Virus record (IMG/VR): IMGVR_UViG_3300030419_002143
Coordinates: 1 to 36,008 of that record
Source: a virus
DNA length: 36,008 nt
Strand: one strand, 5' to 3'
Part shown: positions 28,590 through 36,008 of the stretch, in pieces
How the letters are laid out: every line of letters begins with the position of its first letter
Position numbering within the stretch: position 1 is the first letter of the stretch
Translations under genes and position numbers: made by a program
The notes under the pieces: model-generated
Told to the model about the DNA's origin: nothing
Seen by the model: the letters and a program-made list of their open reading frames with translations, nothing else
The model's database searches: none

Positions 28590-31500
28590 TTAGGCTTTCT
28601 TTAACCCATACATTCTAACTAATCCTGATTTAATAGTGCCAGAAGAAAAATAAAATTTAATTCCATCTACGTCTGCAGCACTTTCGTGAACAACTGCTGT
28701 TTGTCCTTGTCCATGGTATGGTCCTCCAGCAAAATAAACATATCCATTGTAATTTCTGTTTACACCCTGAGACCTCATGTGTGTATATGTAGTTTGGTGT
28801 GGTGCGTACAACCAAAATTCTCCATAGAACTGTTCGTTAGTTGCAGTACCTGTACCAAGTGCAACAATAGCGTAGGCATTAGCACTATTTGCCTGATGGT
28901 AGTTACTGCCAGTATCATAGCTACTGCCACCATCTGTACTTACTTGTGCTACAAAATGTTTGTCATCTGTATTGCCCACTACGTTTTGCATAAAAAATAC
29001 ATAATGGTCGTAAGTACTAGCGTCAAAATGAGAGCTAGTAAATTGAATATCGTCATCTCCATCTGAAGCAGTAACTGAATGTACGAGTGCCCATGCTCCA
29101 CCACCACCTGCAGTTTCCCAATTAGGTGCGGTTGCTCCATCGTTCATGGTCAGTACTTGGTCAGCAGTACCTTTAGCTAATCTAACGTAGCTTGTACCGT
29201 TGTGGTATAGTATATCTCCAGCGGCATCAGAACCTACTTCAAAGCCTGCGGCAAAGGTTACTTTACCACCATCAGCTATAGTCATAGAGTTATCACCATC
29301 GGTGTAGCCTATGTTAGCAACCTGAACTTCACCACCTACTTTTAAATCTCCTGAAACATCTACTCTGGTACTAGCATTAAGGTCAATTATTGCTTCACCA
29401 TCTATTCGTAATGTTCCGTCTGATGATTGCTGTATAAATGAAGCCGCATCGCCGAAGGTTAGTTTGTTAGTTGAGTTTAAAGTTAAACCTGTTCCGTCTG
29501 TATGAGTAAGTGTGGTATCAAGGTCTGCACCAAACTCAAGCACAGCAGAATCAGATTTTAGTTGAACATCATTTACAAAGATTGCATTACCTTCATCGCT
29601 ACCATCAAAGGTTACTGCTGTAACCGCTGACCCATTGTCATCAACTTTGATAATCACGTCAGCATCGTTTGCCTGTGCATCGATAGTAATGTTTCCACTT
29701 GTTGTGACTAAGTTGACAGCTCCATCGCCTGTTGAAATGTCATCTGCCGCAGTAGCAGTAGTAGCATAAGTTTTAATATCACTAGCTGGTATTTGTTTAG
29801 TAGTTGTACCATCAATAACTACAAAAGCGTCTGAATCTGCAATCGTTATTGATGAAGTAGATTTAGCAGAACCATCAAGTAAATTTAATTCTTCTGGTGT
29901 GGAACTAATTTGAGTAGTTGAGGCTGTATCAAGAACAGGGAGTGTACCACTTACGTTAGGTAAACTAATAGTCCTGTCTGCTGTAGCATTTACTGAAGTA
30001 AGTGTTGTTTCGTGAGCATCTGCTGAAGAACCTTCAAAGATCACAGCATTGTTTGCATCCATTGTCACACTGTTCACTGTTGAAAAAGTTCCAGATACTG
30101 AAATATTAGGAACGGTTAAAGTGCTTGTGCTTGGATTGTAATAAAGATCGCCATCAGATTCCAACCCTATATTACCACCATCTAAATCTCCACCTGAAGT
30201 AAAGATTAAAGCGTTGTTTTCGTTAGTGCTTTCATTGTCAGTAATAGTGACTGTTGTAGCAACAGCCGCTGTGCCTGAATATCCTGATGAAGTTATAGTT
30301 CCAAGACTAGAACCACCATCCGAAAATGTAATGGTTCCGTTATCAGCATCTAAGGTTATACCTCCTGCTGAGTCTAGTGTTACAGTAGTACCTGCAAGTT
30401 CTGCAGTACCATCGGCTGTGATCTGAATGTTAGCTGCAGCTGCTGCTGCATCTGTAGTTTCTATCGTAAGAGTTCCATTTGTACCAGCAGTAAAGACAGC
30501 AGTATCACTACTGCTGCCAGTCATGGTAATGACTTTGCCATCAACAGCAACATCGTCAACCGTTAGTGCGGTCAGTGTGCCAAGCGATGTTACGTTAGCT
30601 TGGGCCGCAGTTGCTAATGTTCCTGCTATAGTACCGCCAGAAACATTAATACCTGCACTAAATACTGGTATCTGATTCATGGTAACAACACCTGCAGATG
30701 AAATAGCTATTGCATCTGTATCGCTTGCAGAGCCTATGTTCCCTGCATTTGGTATAACTATACTTCCGCCAGTAGTCATCAAACCACCGCCAGTATATGT
30801 CCCAGAAACATCTAAATTACCGTTAAGATCAACAGTTGATGCTGCGATCTGTACTTCAGTGTCAGCAACAATGTCTAACTGTCCGTCTGTAGAAGAATAT
30901 ATATATAATCCAGTGTCATAAAATTGTATTTTTTCTGTGCTGTTCATAAGAATGTCATCAGAAAACTTAAAGTAATCTTCATCTTCCATCCATGTAATAA
31001 CACCATCAGCACTATTAGCATCAAATGTTAAAGATACGTCAGTGTCAGCCCCAGACCCTATGGTCAAGGCATCGACATTCATATCAAATCCCACACTGCC
31101 TGATGCACTAGAATCTAGTGTCCATACAGTAGTCAGTGTTCCAGCTTTCATAATACTAAATCGTATCTCACCATCTTCGCTACCATTGGAAACATCATTA
31201 GCTTCGGCAGTTATACGAGCAAATTCTGTTAACTCTGCATTGTCATTTACCAAGGTAAAGGAAAGGTATATTTCGTCTCCATCTGCCCTAGTAGTGTTGA
31301 GATTTCGGAAGTTTGCTACCTGATTGCTAGCACTATTTGTAGTGTTAGTAAATGTAGCTGCTGGTGTTCCAGCGGCACTATCGTTTCTTACGTCTATCTC
31401 TTTAAGACTAATTTGATCGTCCCACTGGATCCAACGAATCGAGCTACCTCGTGTAATTTTTATATCGTAGTTATCTTCATCTGATTCAGAAAAGCTCCAC

Positions 31501-31625
31501 AACCCATTAGAGTCAGTCGTGGTTGACGCTTCTTGCGTACCATCCTGTTCTAACAACTGGACCGTGGCCCCTTGTATTGCGTTACCTGAATCATCAAACA
31601 AGTAACCTCTAAAATTAATCGCCAT
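28590..31625 (-). CDS. Tail fibre protein
   Basis: A 1011-residue, Thr/Ser/Asp/Gly-rich, beta-repetitive protein. Residues 1-60 look like an Ig-like carboxypeptidase-regulatory-type domain (GYLFDDSGNAIQGATV...TDSNGLWSF). The long shaft contains SADAHETTL followed by RTISLPNVSGTLPVL (about 525-560) and ELNLLDG (about 580), typical of marine phage fibres. The C-terminal 170 residues, from GGGGAWALVHS, form a separate domain ending SGLVRMYGLKKA, probably the receptor-binding tip. No endosialidase or peptidase site was recognised. The chaperone gene follows. GGAGGCTAAA precedes the ATG. Confidence 0.9.
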   Translation of the reverse strand: MAINFRGYLFDDSGNAIQGATVQLLEQDGTQEASTTTDSNGLWSFSESDEDNYDIKITRGSSIRWIQWDDQISLKEIDVRNDSAAGTPAATFTNTTNSASNQVANFRNLNTTRADGDEIYLSFTLVNDNAELTEFARITAEANDVSNGSEDGEIRFSIMKAGTLTTVWTLDSSASGSVGFDMNVDALTIGSGADTDVSLTFDANSADGVITWMEDEDYFKFSDDILMNSTEKIQFYDTGLYIYSSTDGQLDIVADTEVQIAASTVDLNGNLDVSGTYTGGGLMTTGGSIVIPNAGNIGSASDTDAIAISSAGVVTMNQIPVFSAGINVSGGTIAGTLATAAQANVTSLGTLTALTVDDVAVDGKVITMTGSSSDTAVFTAGTNGTLTIETTDAAAAAANIQITADGTAELAGTTVTLDSAGGITLDADNGTITFSDGGSSLGTITSSGYSGTAAVATTVTITDNESTNENNALIFTSGGDLDGGNIGLESDGDLYYNPSTSTLTVPNISVSGTFSTVNSVTMDANNAVIFEGSSADAHETTLTSVNATADRTISLPNVSGTLPVLDTASTTQISSTPEELNLLDGSAKSTSSITIADSDAFVVIDGTTTKQIPASDIKTYATTATAADDISTGDGAVNLVTTSGNITIDAQANDADVIIKVDDNGSAVTAVTFDGSDEGNAIFVNDVQLKSDSAVLEFGADLDTTLTHTDGTGLTLNSTNKLTFGDAASFIQQSSDGTLRIDGEAIIDLNASTRVDVSGDLKVGGEVQVANIGYTDGDNSMTIADGGKVTFAAGFEVGSDAAGDILYHNGTSYVRLAKGTADQVLTMNDGATAPNWETAGGGGAWALVHSVTASDGDDDIQFTSSHFDASTYDHYVFFMQNVVGNTDDKHFVAQVSTDGGSSYDTGSNYHQANSANAYAIVALGTGTATNEQFYGEFWLYAPHQTTYTHMRSQGVNRNYNGYVYFAGGPYHGQGQTAVVHESAADVDGIKFYFSSGTIKSGLVRMYGLKKA

Positions 31626-31626
31626 T

Positions 31627-32022
31627 TTAGCCTCCTGCCATTCGGCTGTGGTCTTTATATCGTAATGCTTCCCTGCAATAATACTCTGGATCTTTTTCTA
31701 TGTCATCTTCATCAATAAATATTAATGTTAGGCCTGAACCTAAAGATGCTTGTCTGGCCATAACGTCTCGACCTCGTGTTTCTATCCCAAATTCATAGTG
31801 ATAGTAAACACCTTGAATATTGACTGCTAGATCTGGAGGATTTAAAAACACAAAATCTAAGACCAGTCCACCTTTTTCTATCCGACCACCCATCAAAGGT
31901 GATTGATACATAAAGTCCACTCCTGGTTCTAAACCAAAAGATTGGAATGTAACGTACGCTATGTATTCTGGTAGCGAACCTTCCCATCCTTGTGGCACTT
32001 GTGTTATGTTTTGTGTTGTCAT
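31627..32022 (-). CDS. Restriction-endonuclease-fold-like protein in the tail operon, probably degenerate
   Basis: A 131-residue protein. LPEYIAYVTFQSFGLEPG (Glu19), then QSPLMGGRIEKGGLVLDFVF (Asp56), VNIQGVYYHYE and LTLIFIDEDD follow the layout of VSR/DUF559-like PD-(D/E)XK folds. The residue where the catalytic (D/E)xK lysine should be is Gln70 (NIQG), so cleavage activity is doubtful. It resembles proteins I have seen in other phage structural clusters, from memory. The contiguous position before the fibre gene suggests a structural or virion role. Confidence 0.6.
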   Translation of the reverse strand: MTTQNITQVPQGWEGSLPEYIAYVTFQSFGLEPGVDFMYQSPLMGGRIEKGGLVLDFVFLNPPDLAVNIQGVYYHYEFGIETRGRDVMARQASLGSGLTLIFIDEDDIEKDPEYYCREALRYKDHSRMAGG

Positions 32023-32023
32023 C

Positions 32024-32320
32024 TTATCCCTCTAAGACCATAGTCCAACAAACTTTATCGTTGTTCGATGCACTGTCTGCATAGAATACGTTAGCTGGAA
32101 CTGATCCTCCAAATTCTCCAAAGTTTAATTCTAATTCATTTGTCGCTGATAACTCATAAGAGTTAGCTGTAGCAGAAACATCACTTGCTCCCACATACGC
32201 TATCCCTGAATTACCTGCTAATGCTTTAACCTTTATGTACTTTACTCTGTTAGTTGCATTGTTAAGCTGCACTGCTGTGCCAGCAGAACTAACATTCGTT
32301 ACACCAAATACTGTTCTCAT
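32024..32320 (-). CDS. Small beta-sandwich virion protein
   Basis: A 98-residue Ala/Asn/Ser-rich protein (VKYIKVKALAGNSGIAYVGA, then a strand-rich end) with the look of small phage accessory proteins that pack beta sandwiches onto tail or head. The pattern 'IKVKALAGNxGxxYVGxSDV' recurs in phage structural operons, from memory. ATAGGAGATATAT precedes the ATG. Confidence 0.65.
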   Translation of the reverse strand: MRTVFGVTNVSSAGTAVQLNNATNRVKYIKVKALAGNSGIAYVGASDVSATANSYELSATNELELNFGEFGGSVPANVFYADSASNNDKVCWTMVLEG

Positions 32321-32329
32321 ATATATCTC

Positions 32330-34273
32330 CTATGGTTCCACCACGCTTATCATCGTGGTTCCTCGTTCGTCTCGTCCTGTAAATTCTAATCCTTGTGCAG
32401 AAGTAACGTCCACATAGTAGTTTCGTGTACCTCCGCTGTCATCTCTAAAGGTAAATTCTACCAGTGTTGTTGACTCTATCGCTGAAATAAGGTTAGATCT
32501 TAATGCTTTAGGATCATTGCCTTTATATTTATTGTTTAAATCCACTTCAACGGTATGTCCCCATTTAGCTGGTAATTTCTTTCTCCACTCCAAGGTTAAA
32601 CTAACCACGTCTGGAGTATTAAATTTTTCTAATCCTGTAGTTGTAGCAGTAGATCTGCTTAATGTTAATTTAAACTTTATAGATCTGTAAGATACTCCTG
32701 CATTAGAACCAAACGTATATGTGTAGGTTCCTGCAGATGCACCCATTGTTGTAGAGTTAAGCGTAACGGCCGTAGTGTAGCTTTCGCTGTAGTCTGTAGC
32801 GTACTGCACCAAGACTGTTTCATTAGCTGAAAGATCCTGACATTCTATTTTTAGATTTAAAGCTAGCTTGTCTACTTCACTCTGGCCTGCATTAAACCAC
32901 GGTGTCTCATGAACACCAGAAGTAGCATAAGGAAAGTCATCTACTTCACTCGGATTAATAATATCTTTTGGCAGGTCCATAAAATATACAACACCGTTAG
33001 CTCCCCACCATAACCTGTATTTATTATAAGCGGTGCTAACGTGCATATGGTCAAAGGTTGTGCCAGTATCATCAGCAATCCATTTAACTTCCCACCCCAG
33101 CTCGTTATATCCCAGAATGGTGCTAGATCCTGTATCAGCGGCCATGACTGGACTACCAAAGTGGCTAAACCATTGTCTTGAAATAGCATCTGTTGCAACT
33201 GGATCTGCACTAACTTGTGCATCTATACCTATTAATAATTCGTTGTGGCTTCCAGCTATGTTACGGATAGATCCTCGTTTGTCTGAAGGAAGTCCGTCAT
33301 CTCGATCTGGGCCAACAATGCTTACGACAGCACTGTTGCTACCATTAATATATTTATACATACCGTTACCACTTGGTATATATACTGAGTCTCTCCATCG
33401 TGTAGTACCTTTACCATTATCAGGATGGATTGGTAATTCTAATTCTGTAGCATCCCACCTAGCATTGTCCGCATCATGTGCAAACAATCCTTGGGTAGTC
33501 ATAGCATATAAAATAGCTACACCCATAGCATTACGAGCTACAAATAATGATGTTACACTACCATCTGGAGTAGGTAATTTTGCATCATCGTGCTGTTCTG
33601 CTATTACTGTAGCGTGCCATAACTGGCCTTCATTAGATATTCCCCACAATCGGTCATCCCAAATAGCTAAGAATTTTGTGTTTCTATTAGCATCAGTGGT
33701 CCATGAAGTACCGTTTGTAGAATATGAATACCCAGATCCATTAGAGTCGTAATGTGCAAAAACTAAATATGAATCTACGGAATTAGTAAAAACTATTGAG
33801 TCTGTTACTTCATCTGTTACACCAGATGTAGTTATCTGAGATCCCCAGCTATCACTACCGTTAGCATATTTGTATAGCTTTGGTGTAGCCCCAGAGCCAC
33901 CATTCCAAAAAGCATATACTTCATTTTCAAATGTTTCGATTGCACCTATCGTAGCTTGTCCCAGACTATGTGAGGGAGTTGTTGTTGTTGTTGCGAGAGA
34001 CGGCAGGACCAAATGGTTTTTATATCTAAGTTGGCAGGTGCTAAACCATGCTCGGTTTACATCTCCAGCCCCTTCCATTCGATTAATGCCTATACCTCCA
34101 CGCCAATCACTCCAAGCAACAATAGAAGATCTTAAATTAGAATCTTTGTCAGTATCACCAATGACAATCTTTGCTGGATAAATAGATGCTAGCGTAGATC
34201 TTACAGGCCTAGAAATAGGGTAGTAGGTTCCATTAAGATATATTTCATTTTCTTCTATGACTTTAGATGTCAT
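32330..34273 (-). CDS. Tail protein, possibly beta-propeller-like
   Basis: A 647-residue Trp/Tyr/Gly/Thr-rich protein. Spaced segments such as AWSDWRGGIGINR, VYAFWNGG, LAIWDDRLWGI and LYAMTTQGLFAHD recur about every 60-80 residues through the first 400, which suggests propeller blades or a beta-helix. The last 200 residues are beta-rich and Thr/Ser-rich. No sugar-cleaving site was recognised. The start overlaps the previous stop (TAATG). Given its place after the connector-like gene, a tail nozzle or tail needle role is plausible (inference). Confidence 0.6.
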   Translation of the reverse strand: MTSKVIEENEIYLNGTYYPISRPVRSTLASIYPAKIVIGDTDKDSNLRSSIVAWSDWRGGIGINRMEGAGDVNRAWFSTCQLRYKNHLVLPSLATTTTTPSHSLGQATIGAIETFENEVYAFWNGGSGATPKLYKYANGSDSWGSQITTSGVTDEVTDSIVFTNSVDSYLVFAHYDSNGSGYSYSTNGTSWTTDANRNTKFLAIWDDRLWGISNEGQLWHATVIAEQHDDAKLPTPDGSVTSLFVARNAMGVAILYAMTTQGLFAHDADNARWDATELELPIHPDNGKGTTRWRDSVYIPSGNGMYKYINGSNSAVVSIVGPDRDDGLPSDKRGSIRNIAGSHNELLIGIDAQVSADPVATDAISRQWFSHFGSPVMAADTGSSTILGYNELGWEVKWIADDTGTTFDHMHVSTAYNKYRLWWGANGVVYFMDLPKDIINPSEVDDFPYATSGVHETPWFNAGQSEVDKLALNLKIECQDLSANETVLVQYATDYSESYTTAVTLNSTTMGASAGTYTYTFGSNAGVSYRSIKFKLTLSRSTATTTGLEKFNTPDVVSLTLEWRKKLPAKWGHTVEVDLNNKYKGNDPKALRSNLISAIESTTLVEFTFRDDSGGTRNYYVDVTSAQGLEFTGRDERGTTMISVVEP

Positions 34274-35544
34274 TAATCTACCGTCCTTACATTAGTTAGC
34301 ATGGGGAAACTACCTTCAGCTTTGTTGGTTTCTCTATCCCAGTATGCAGCTAGTTGTCTCCTGGAGTCAGGATCTGTTGATGCCCCACCAGAATTGGCAA
34401 GCAATGCTCGTGCTGTGGCAAAAGCTATAATATATGCTTCAGGTATTTCTGTTGTATCTGTTTCTGCACTTAACAATGCAGGTTTATCTCCACCTACAAT
34501 CTTAATAAGTGCATACCCTATAGCATCTTGTCCATCTCTAAGCAAGATTAAATCTCTTGCTTCTTTGTCTATCTTCCACAGTCTTCTGTCTAGCGTAGCC
34601 CACTCTGCTGTGTCATTTTTGACTGCAGTAATGTCATCTATCCACACAGTACAGGCTCCAAGGTCAGAGTCATACTCTAAACCTACGGATATAATTGCTG
34701 TATCTAATTCTGGAGTAGACAGTTGCATCCTGACAAAGGTCCAGGTATCTGCTGTAAGTGCAGGTATGCTTAGAGTTTCCAGCGGACTAGCACATGAAGC
34801 TGAGTCATCTAGTAATAGTTTTAAATTACCAGCACTCGTAGCTACGGTACTCTTAACCCACATCTCTATGTAATCATACCCACTAATATTTTTAGAGGTT
34901 ATTGAATCTGTGACGAAATCGCCTGCTGAAGCTCCAGAAGCGATTACCATTTTCAAGGCTTGTGTTCCTTGCTTCTTATCTTTAGTGTCCAAAGACTGAG
35001 TAAAATCACTATCAGTCTTCTCATCAAACGTTGTGCCGCAATCATGTAGTCTGGTATAGCTTATCTTGTTACGATACTCTATCTTGGATATTTGCGATAT
35101 TCCTGACGGTATATCATATCGAGTTTGCCTACCATCACCATGAAGCGATATATTTTCTATCGGATCGTATACTTTCCCTGTATTGATAGCATTAACAATA
35201 GCCTGGTTAATAAATTCATTTATATTCTCAGGTTTGTATGGCTCATCCCATACCTCGTAGCTATCACCAGCAGCTGTAGCAAAAGACAACTGTTGTTGCA
35301 AGGTTGCCCTGTAAGCAGATGCTGTGTAGTCACTGATAATTCTAAATTCTGTACTATCAGAATTACTAGCGTCTGCAACAGCAATCCACTTTCCATTATA
35401 GCTATCATCTCCACCAACAAATGTTAGTGATATCAATGTAGTATTTGAGCCTGCATCATAAGCAGTCCCTGTGTGTAAAGCTCCTAAGTTAAAGCCTACT
35501 GCCTGCCGAAGTTGTTTTAATGTTCTTCCTTGTATAGCTGGCAT
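34273..35544 (-). CDS. Head-tail adaptor-like protein with carbohydrate-binding-like insert
   Basis: A 423-residue protein. Residues 1-115 and 310-423 are mixed helix/strand, with a helical C-terminal region (AYIIAFATARALLAN, PDSRRQLAAYWDRETN) like phage head-tail adaptors. Residues about 165-300 look like a jelly-roll carbohydrate-binding module (GTQALKMVIASG, YDYIEMWVKS, TWTFVRMQLS, CTVWIDDI) inserted in the middle. Position, after the small basic proteins and before the tail proteins, supports a connector. AAGGACAAACT precedes the ATG. Confidence 0.6.
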   Translation of the reverse strand: MPAIQGRTLKQLRQAVGFNLGALHTGTAYDAGSNTTLISLTFVGGDDSYNGKWIAVADASNSDSTEFRIISDYTASAYRATLQQQLSFATAAGDSYEVWDEPYKPENINEFINQAIVNAINTGKVYDPIENISLHGDGRQTRYDIPSGISQISKIEYRNKISYTRLHDCGTTFDEKTDSDFTQSLDTKDKKQGTQALKMVIASGASAGDFVTDSITSKNISGYDYIEMWVKSTVATSAGNLKLLLDDSASCASPLETLSIPALTADTWTFVRMQLSTPELDTAIISVGLEYDSDLGACTVWIDDITAVKNDTAEWATLDRRLWKIDKEARDLILLRDGQDAIGYALIKIVGGDKPALLSAETDTTEIPEAYIIAFATARALLANSGGASTDPDSRRQLAAYWDRETNKAEGSFPMLTNVRTVD

Positions 35545-35553
35545 AGTTTGTCC

Positions 35554-35670
35554 TTATCGTCTTGTTCGTTTTTTGTTATTTTTAACAGCTTTTATAGCCA
35601 TAAGGTAAGCAGGATCTTTTAATTTTTTCTTATGTTCTTCTGTTAATTTTTTATTTGTTCTTTCTGCCAT
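35554..35670 (-). CDS. Very small Lys/Arg-rich protein
   Basis: A 38-residue highly basic peptide (MAERTNKKLTEEHKKKLKDP..., ending NNKKRTRR). GAGG lies about 8-11 bases before the ATG. It probably binds DNA or RNA through charge and may be a minor virion component. Adjacent to a second basic peptide gene. Confidence 0.6.
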   Translation of the reverse strand: MAERTNKKLTEEHKKKLKDPAYLMAIKAVKNNKKRTRR

Positions 35671-35671
35671 T

Positions 35672-35779
35672 CTAGTACCTCTTTCTGGTCATCTTTTTAC
35701 CAGTTTTTTTAGATGCCTTCTTAGCAGCAGCCATACCTTTAGGAGTATACGGATATTTCTTTTTACCTACTTTAGGCAT
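35672..35779 (-). CDS. Very small Lys-rich protein (MPKVGKKKYPYT type)
   Basis: A 35-residue basic peptide (MPKVGKKKYPYTPKGMAAAK, continuing with KTGKKMTRKRY). Its opening matches, by pattern, tiny basic proteins frequent next to capsid genes in phages; the role is unknown. AAAGGAG precedes the ATG with suitable spacing, and the stop lies one base before the next ATG. Confidence 0.65.
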   Translation of the reverse strand: MPKVGKKKYPYTPKGMAAAKKASKKTGKKMTRKRY

Positions 35780-35780
35780 A

Positions 35781-35981
35781 TCATTTCTCCTTTGCTTTTT
35801 TACCATCCCCTTCTTCAAGTTCAGCAATTCTTGCTTTAAGTTTTGCAATTTCTTCTTGCAAACCTAGCGATACTCGGTTCAGAGCTTTGTTCTGAATTCT
35901 CAGTGCCACGTTTGGGTCGTCTTGCATAACTCCTTGAATGTCGGATGTAGTTATTTGAATGTCTATATTTTCCTGTACCAT
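35781..35981 (-). CDS. Small coiled-coil protein downstream of the capsid gene position
   Basis: A 66-residue protein. Residues 1-30 are polar and strand-like (MVQENIDIQITTSDI), residues 30-58 form a heptad coiled coil (LGLQEEIAKLKARIAELEE), and the tail is Lys-rich. AGGAGGAATAAGAA precedes the ATG. If the molecule is circular it directly follows the capsid gene cut by the left edge, where small head or vertex proteins usually lie. Confidence 0.7.
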   Translation of the reverse strand: MVQENIDIQITTSDIQGVMQDDPNVALRIQNKALNRVSLGLQEEIAKLKARIAELEEGDGKKAKEK

Positions 35982-36008
35982 TTCTTATTCCTCCTAGAAA
36001 TATAATTT

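Noticed and set aside
33033-33752. Long open frame (239 codons) on the plus strand inside the 647-residue tail gene
   Set aside because: It is fully antisense to a well-supported gene, has no suitable ribosome-binding site, and shows a cysteine/serine-rich composition typical of a shadow frame. The same applies to 34301-34873, 11905-12423 and the other antisense frames.

Overview
This window looks like most of one tailed-phage genome (or a large part of it), AT-rich and densely packed, and probably from a marine or other aquatic bacteriophage. The evidence is a recognisable small terminase / large terminase / portal series, a scaffold-like gene next to the first codons of a probable major capsid protein, a tail fibre with the ELNLLDG and SADAHETTL sequence style common in marine phage fibres, a tail-fibre assembly chaperone, and an early block with a Cas4/RecB-like nuclease, a RepA-like ATPase, a resolvase-like nuclease and a GP88-family protein. 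No integrase, DNA polymerase, RNA polymerase, endolysin, tape-measure protein, tRNA, rRNA, insertion sequence or CRISPR array was recognised. The lack of a tape measure or tail tube, together with one giant 1813-residue virion protein, fits a short-tailed (podovirus-like) particle, but this is an inference.

Layout. (1) 1-13111, minus strand: the head module, read leftward from about 13.1 kb: TerS, TerL, portal, three virion proteins of unknown role that share a short repeated motif, the 1813-residue protein, the scaffold-like protein, then the first 11 codons of the probable capsid gene, which runs off the left end. (2) 13112-14528: a control region. It holds a cluster of AATTACAA/TTGTAATT words with a large palindrome, a long non-coding AT-rich stretch, one small leftward gene (13882-14211), and a divergent promoter pair separated by four helically phased 13-14 bp repeats. 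(3) 14529-26199, plus strand: the early/middle region of many small genes. Its first block (14.5-17.7 kb) mostly uses an unusual AGGAGCG ribosome-binding site. The second block (17.7-19.9 kb) is rich in tiny zinc-ribbon proteins. The third (20.0-25.4 kb) has its own promoter and regulator and carries the nucleic-acid enzymes and a sigma-region-4-like protein. (4) 26193-35981, minus strand: the rest of the virion module (connector/adaptor candidate, tail proteins, fibre, chaperone), a holin-like protein and a membrane protein.

If the map is circular, the two minus-strand blocks form one long leftward late operon that starts at about 13.1 kb, passes through the capsid gene across the window ends, and meets the rightward early operon head-on at 26193-26199. 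The window would then have been opened inside the capsid gene.

How the parts may work together (inference): divergent sigma-70-type promoters at 14.2-14.5 kb start the early programme, the phased repeats being the likely operator. The sigma-region-4-like protein (23906-24457) is a candidate activator of the late operon, whose promoter region lacks a clear -35 box and overlaps the palindrome. The most unusual signal is an RNA hairpin (17654-17705) whose loop reads CGCUCCU, complementary to the AGGAGCG ribosome-binding site repeated through the preceding gene block. It could be a built-in translational control element.
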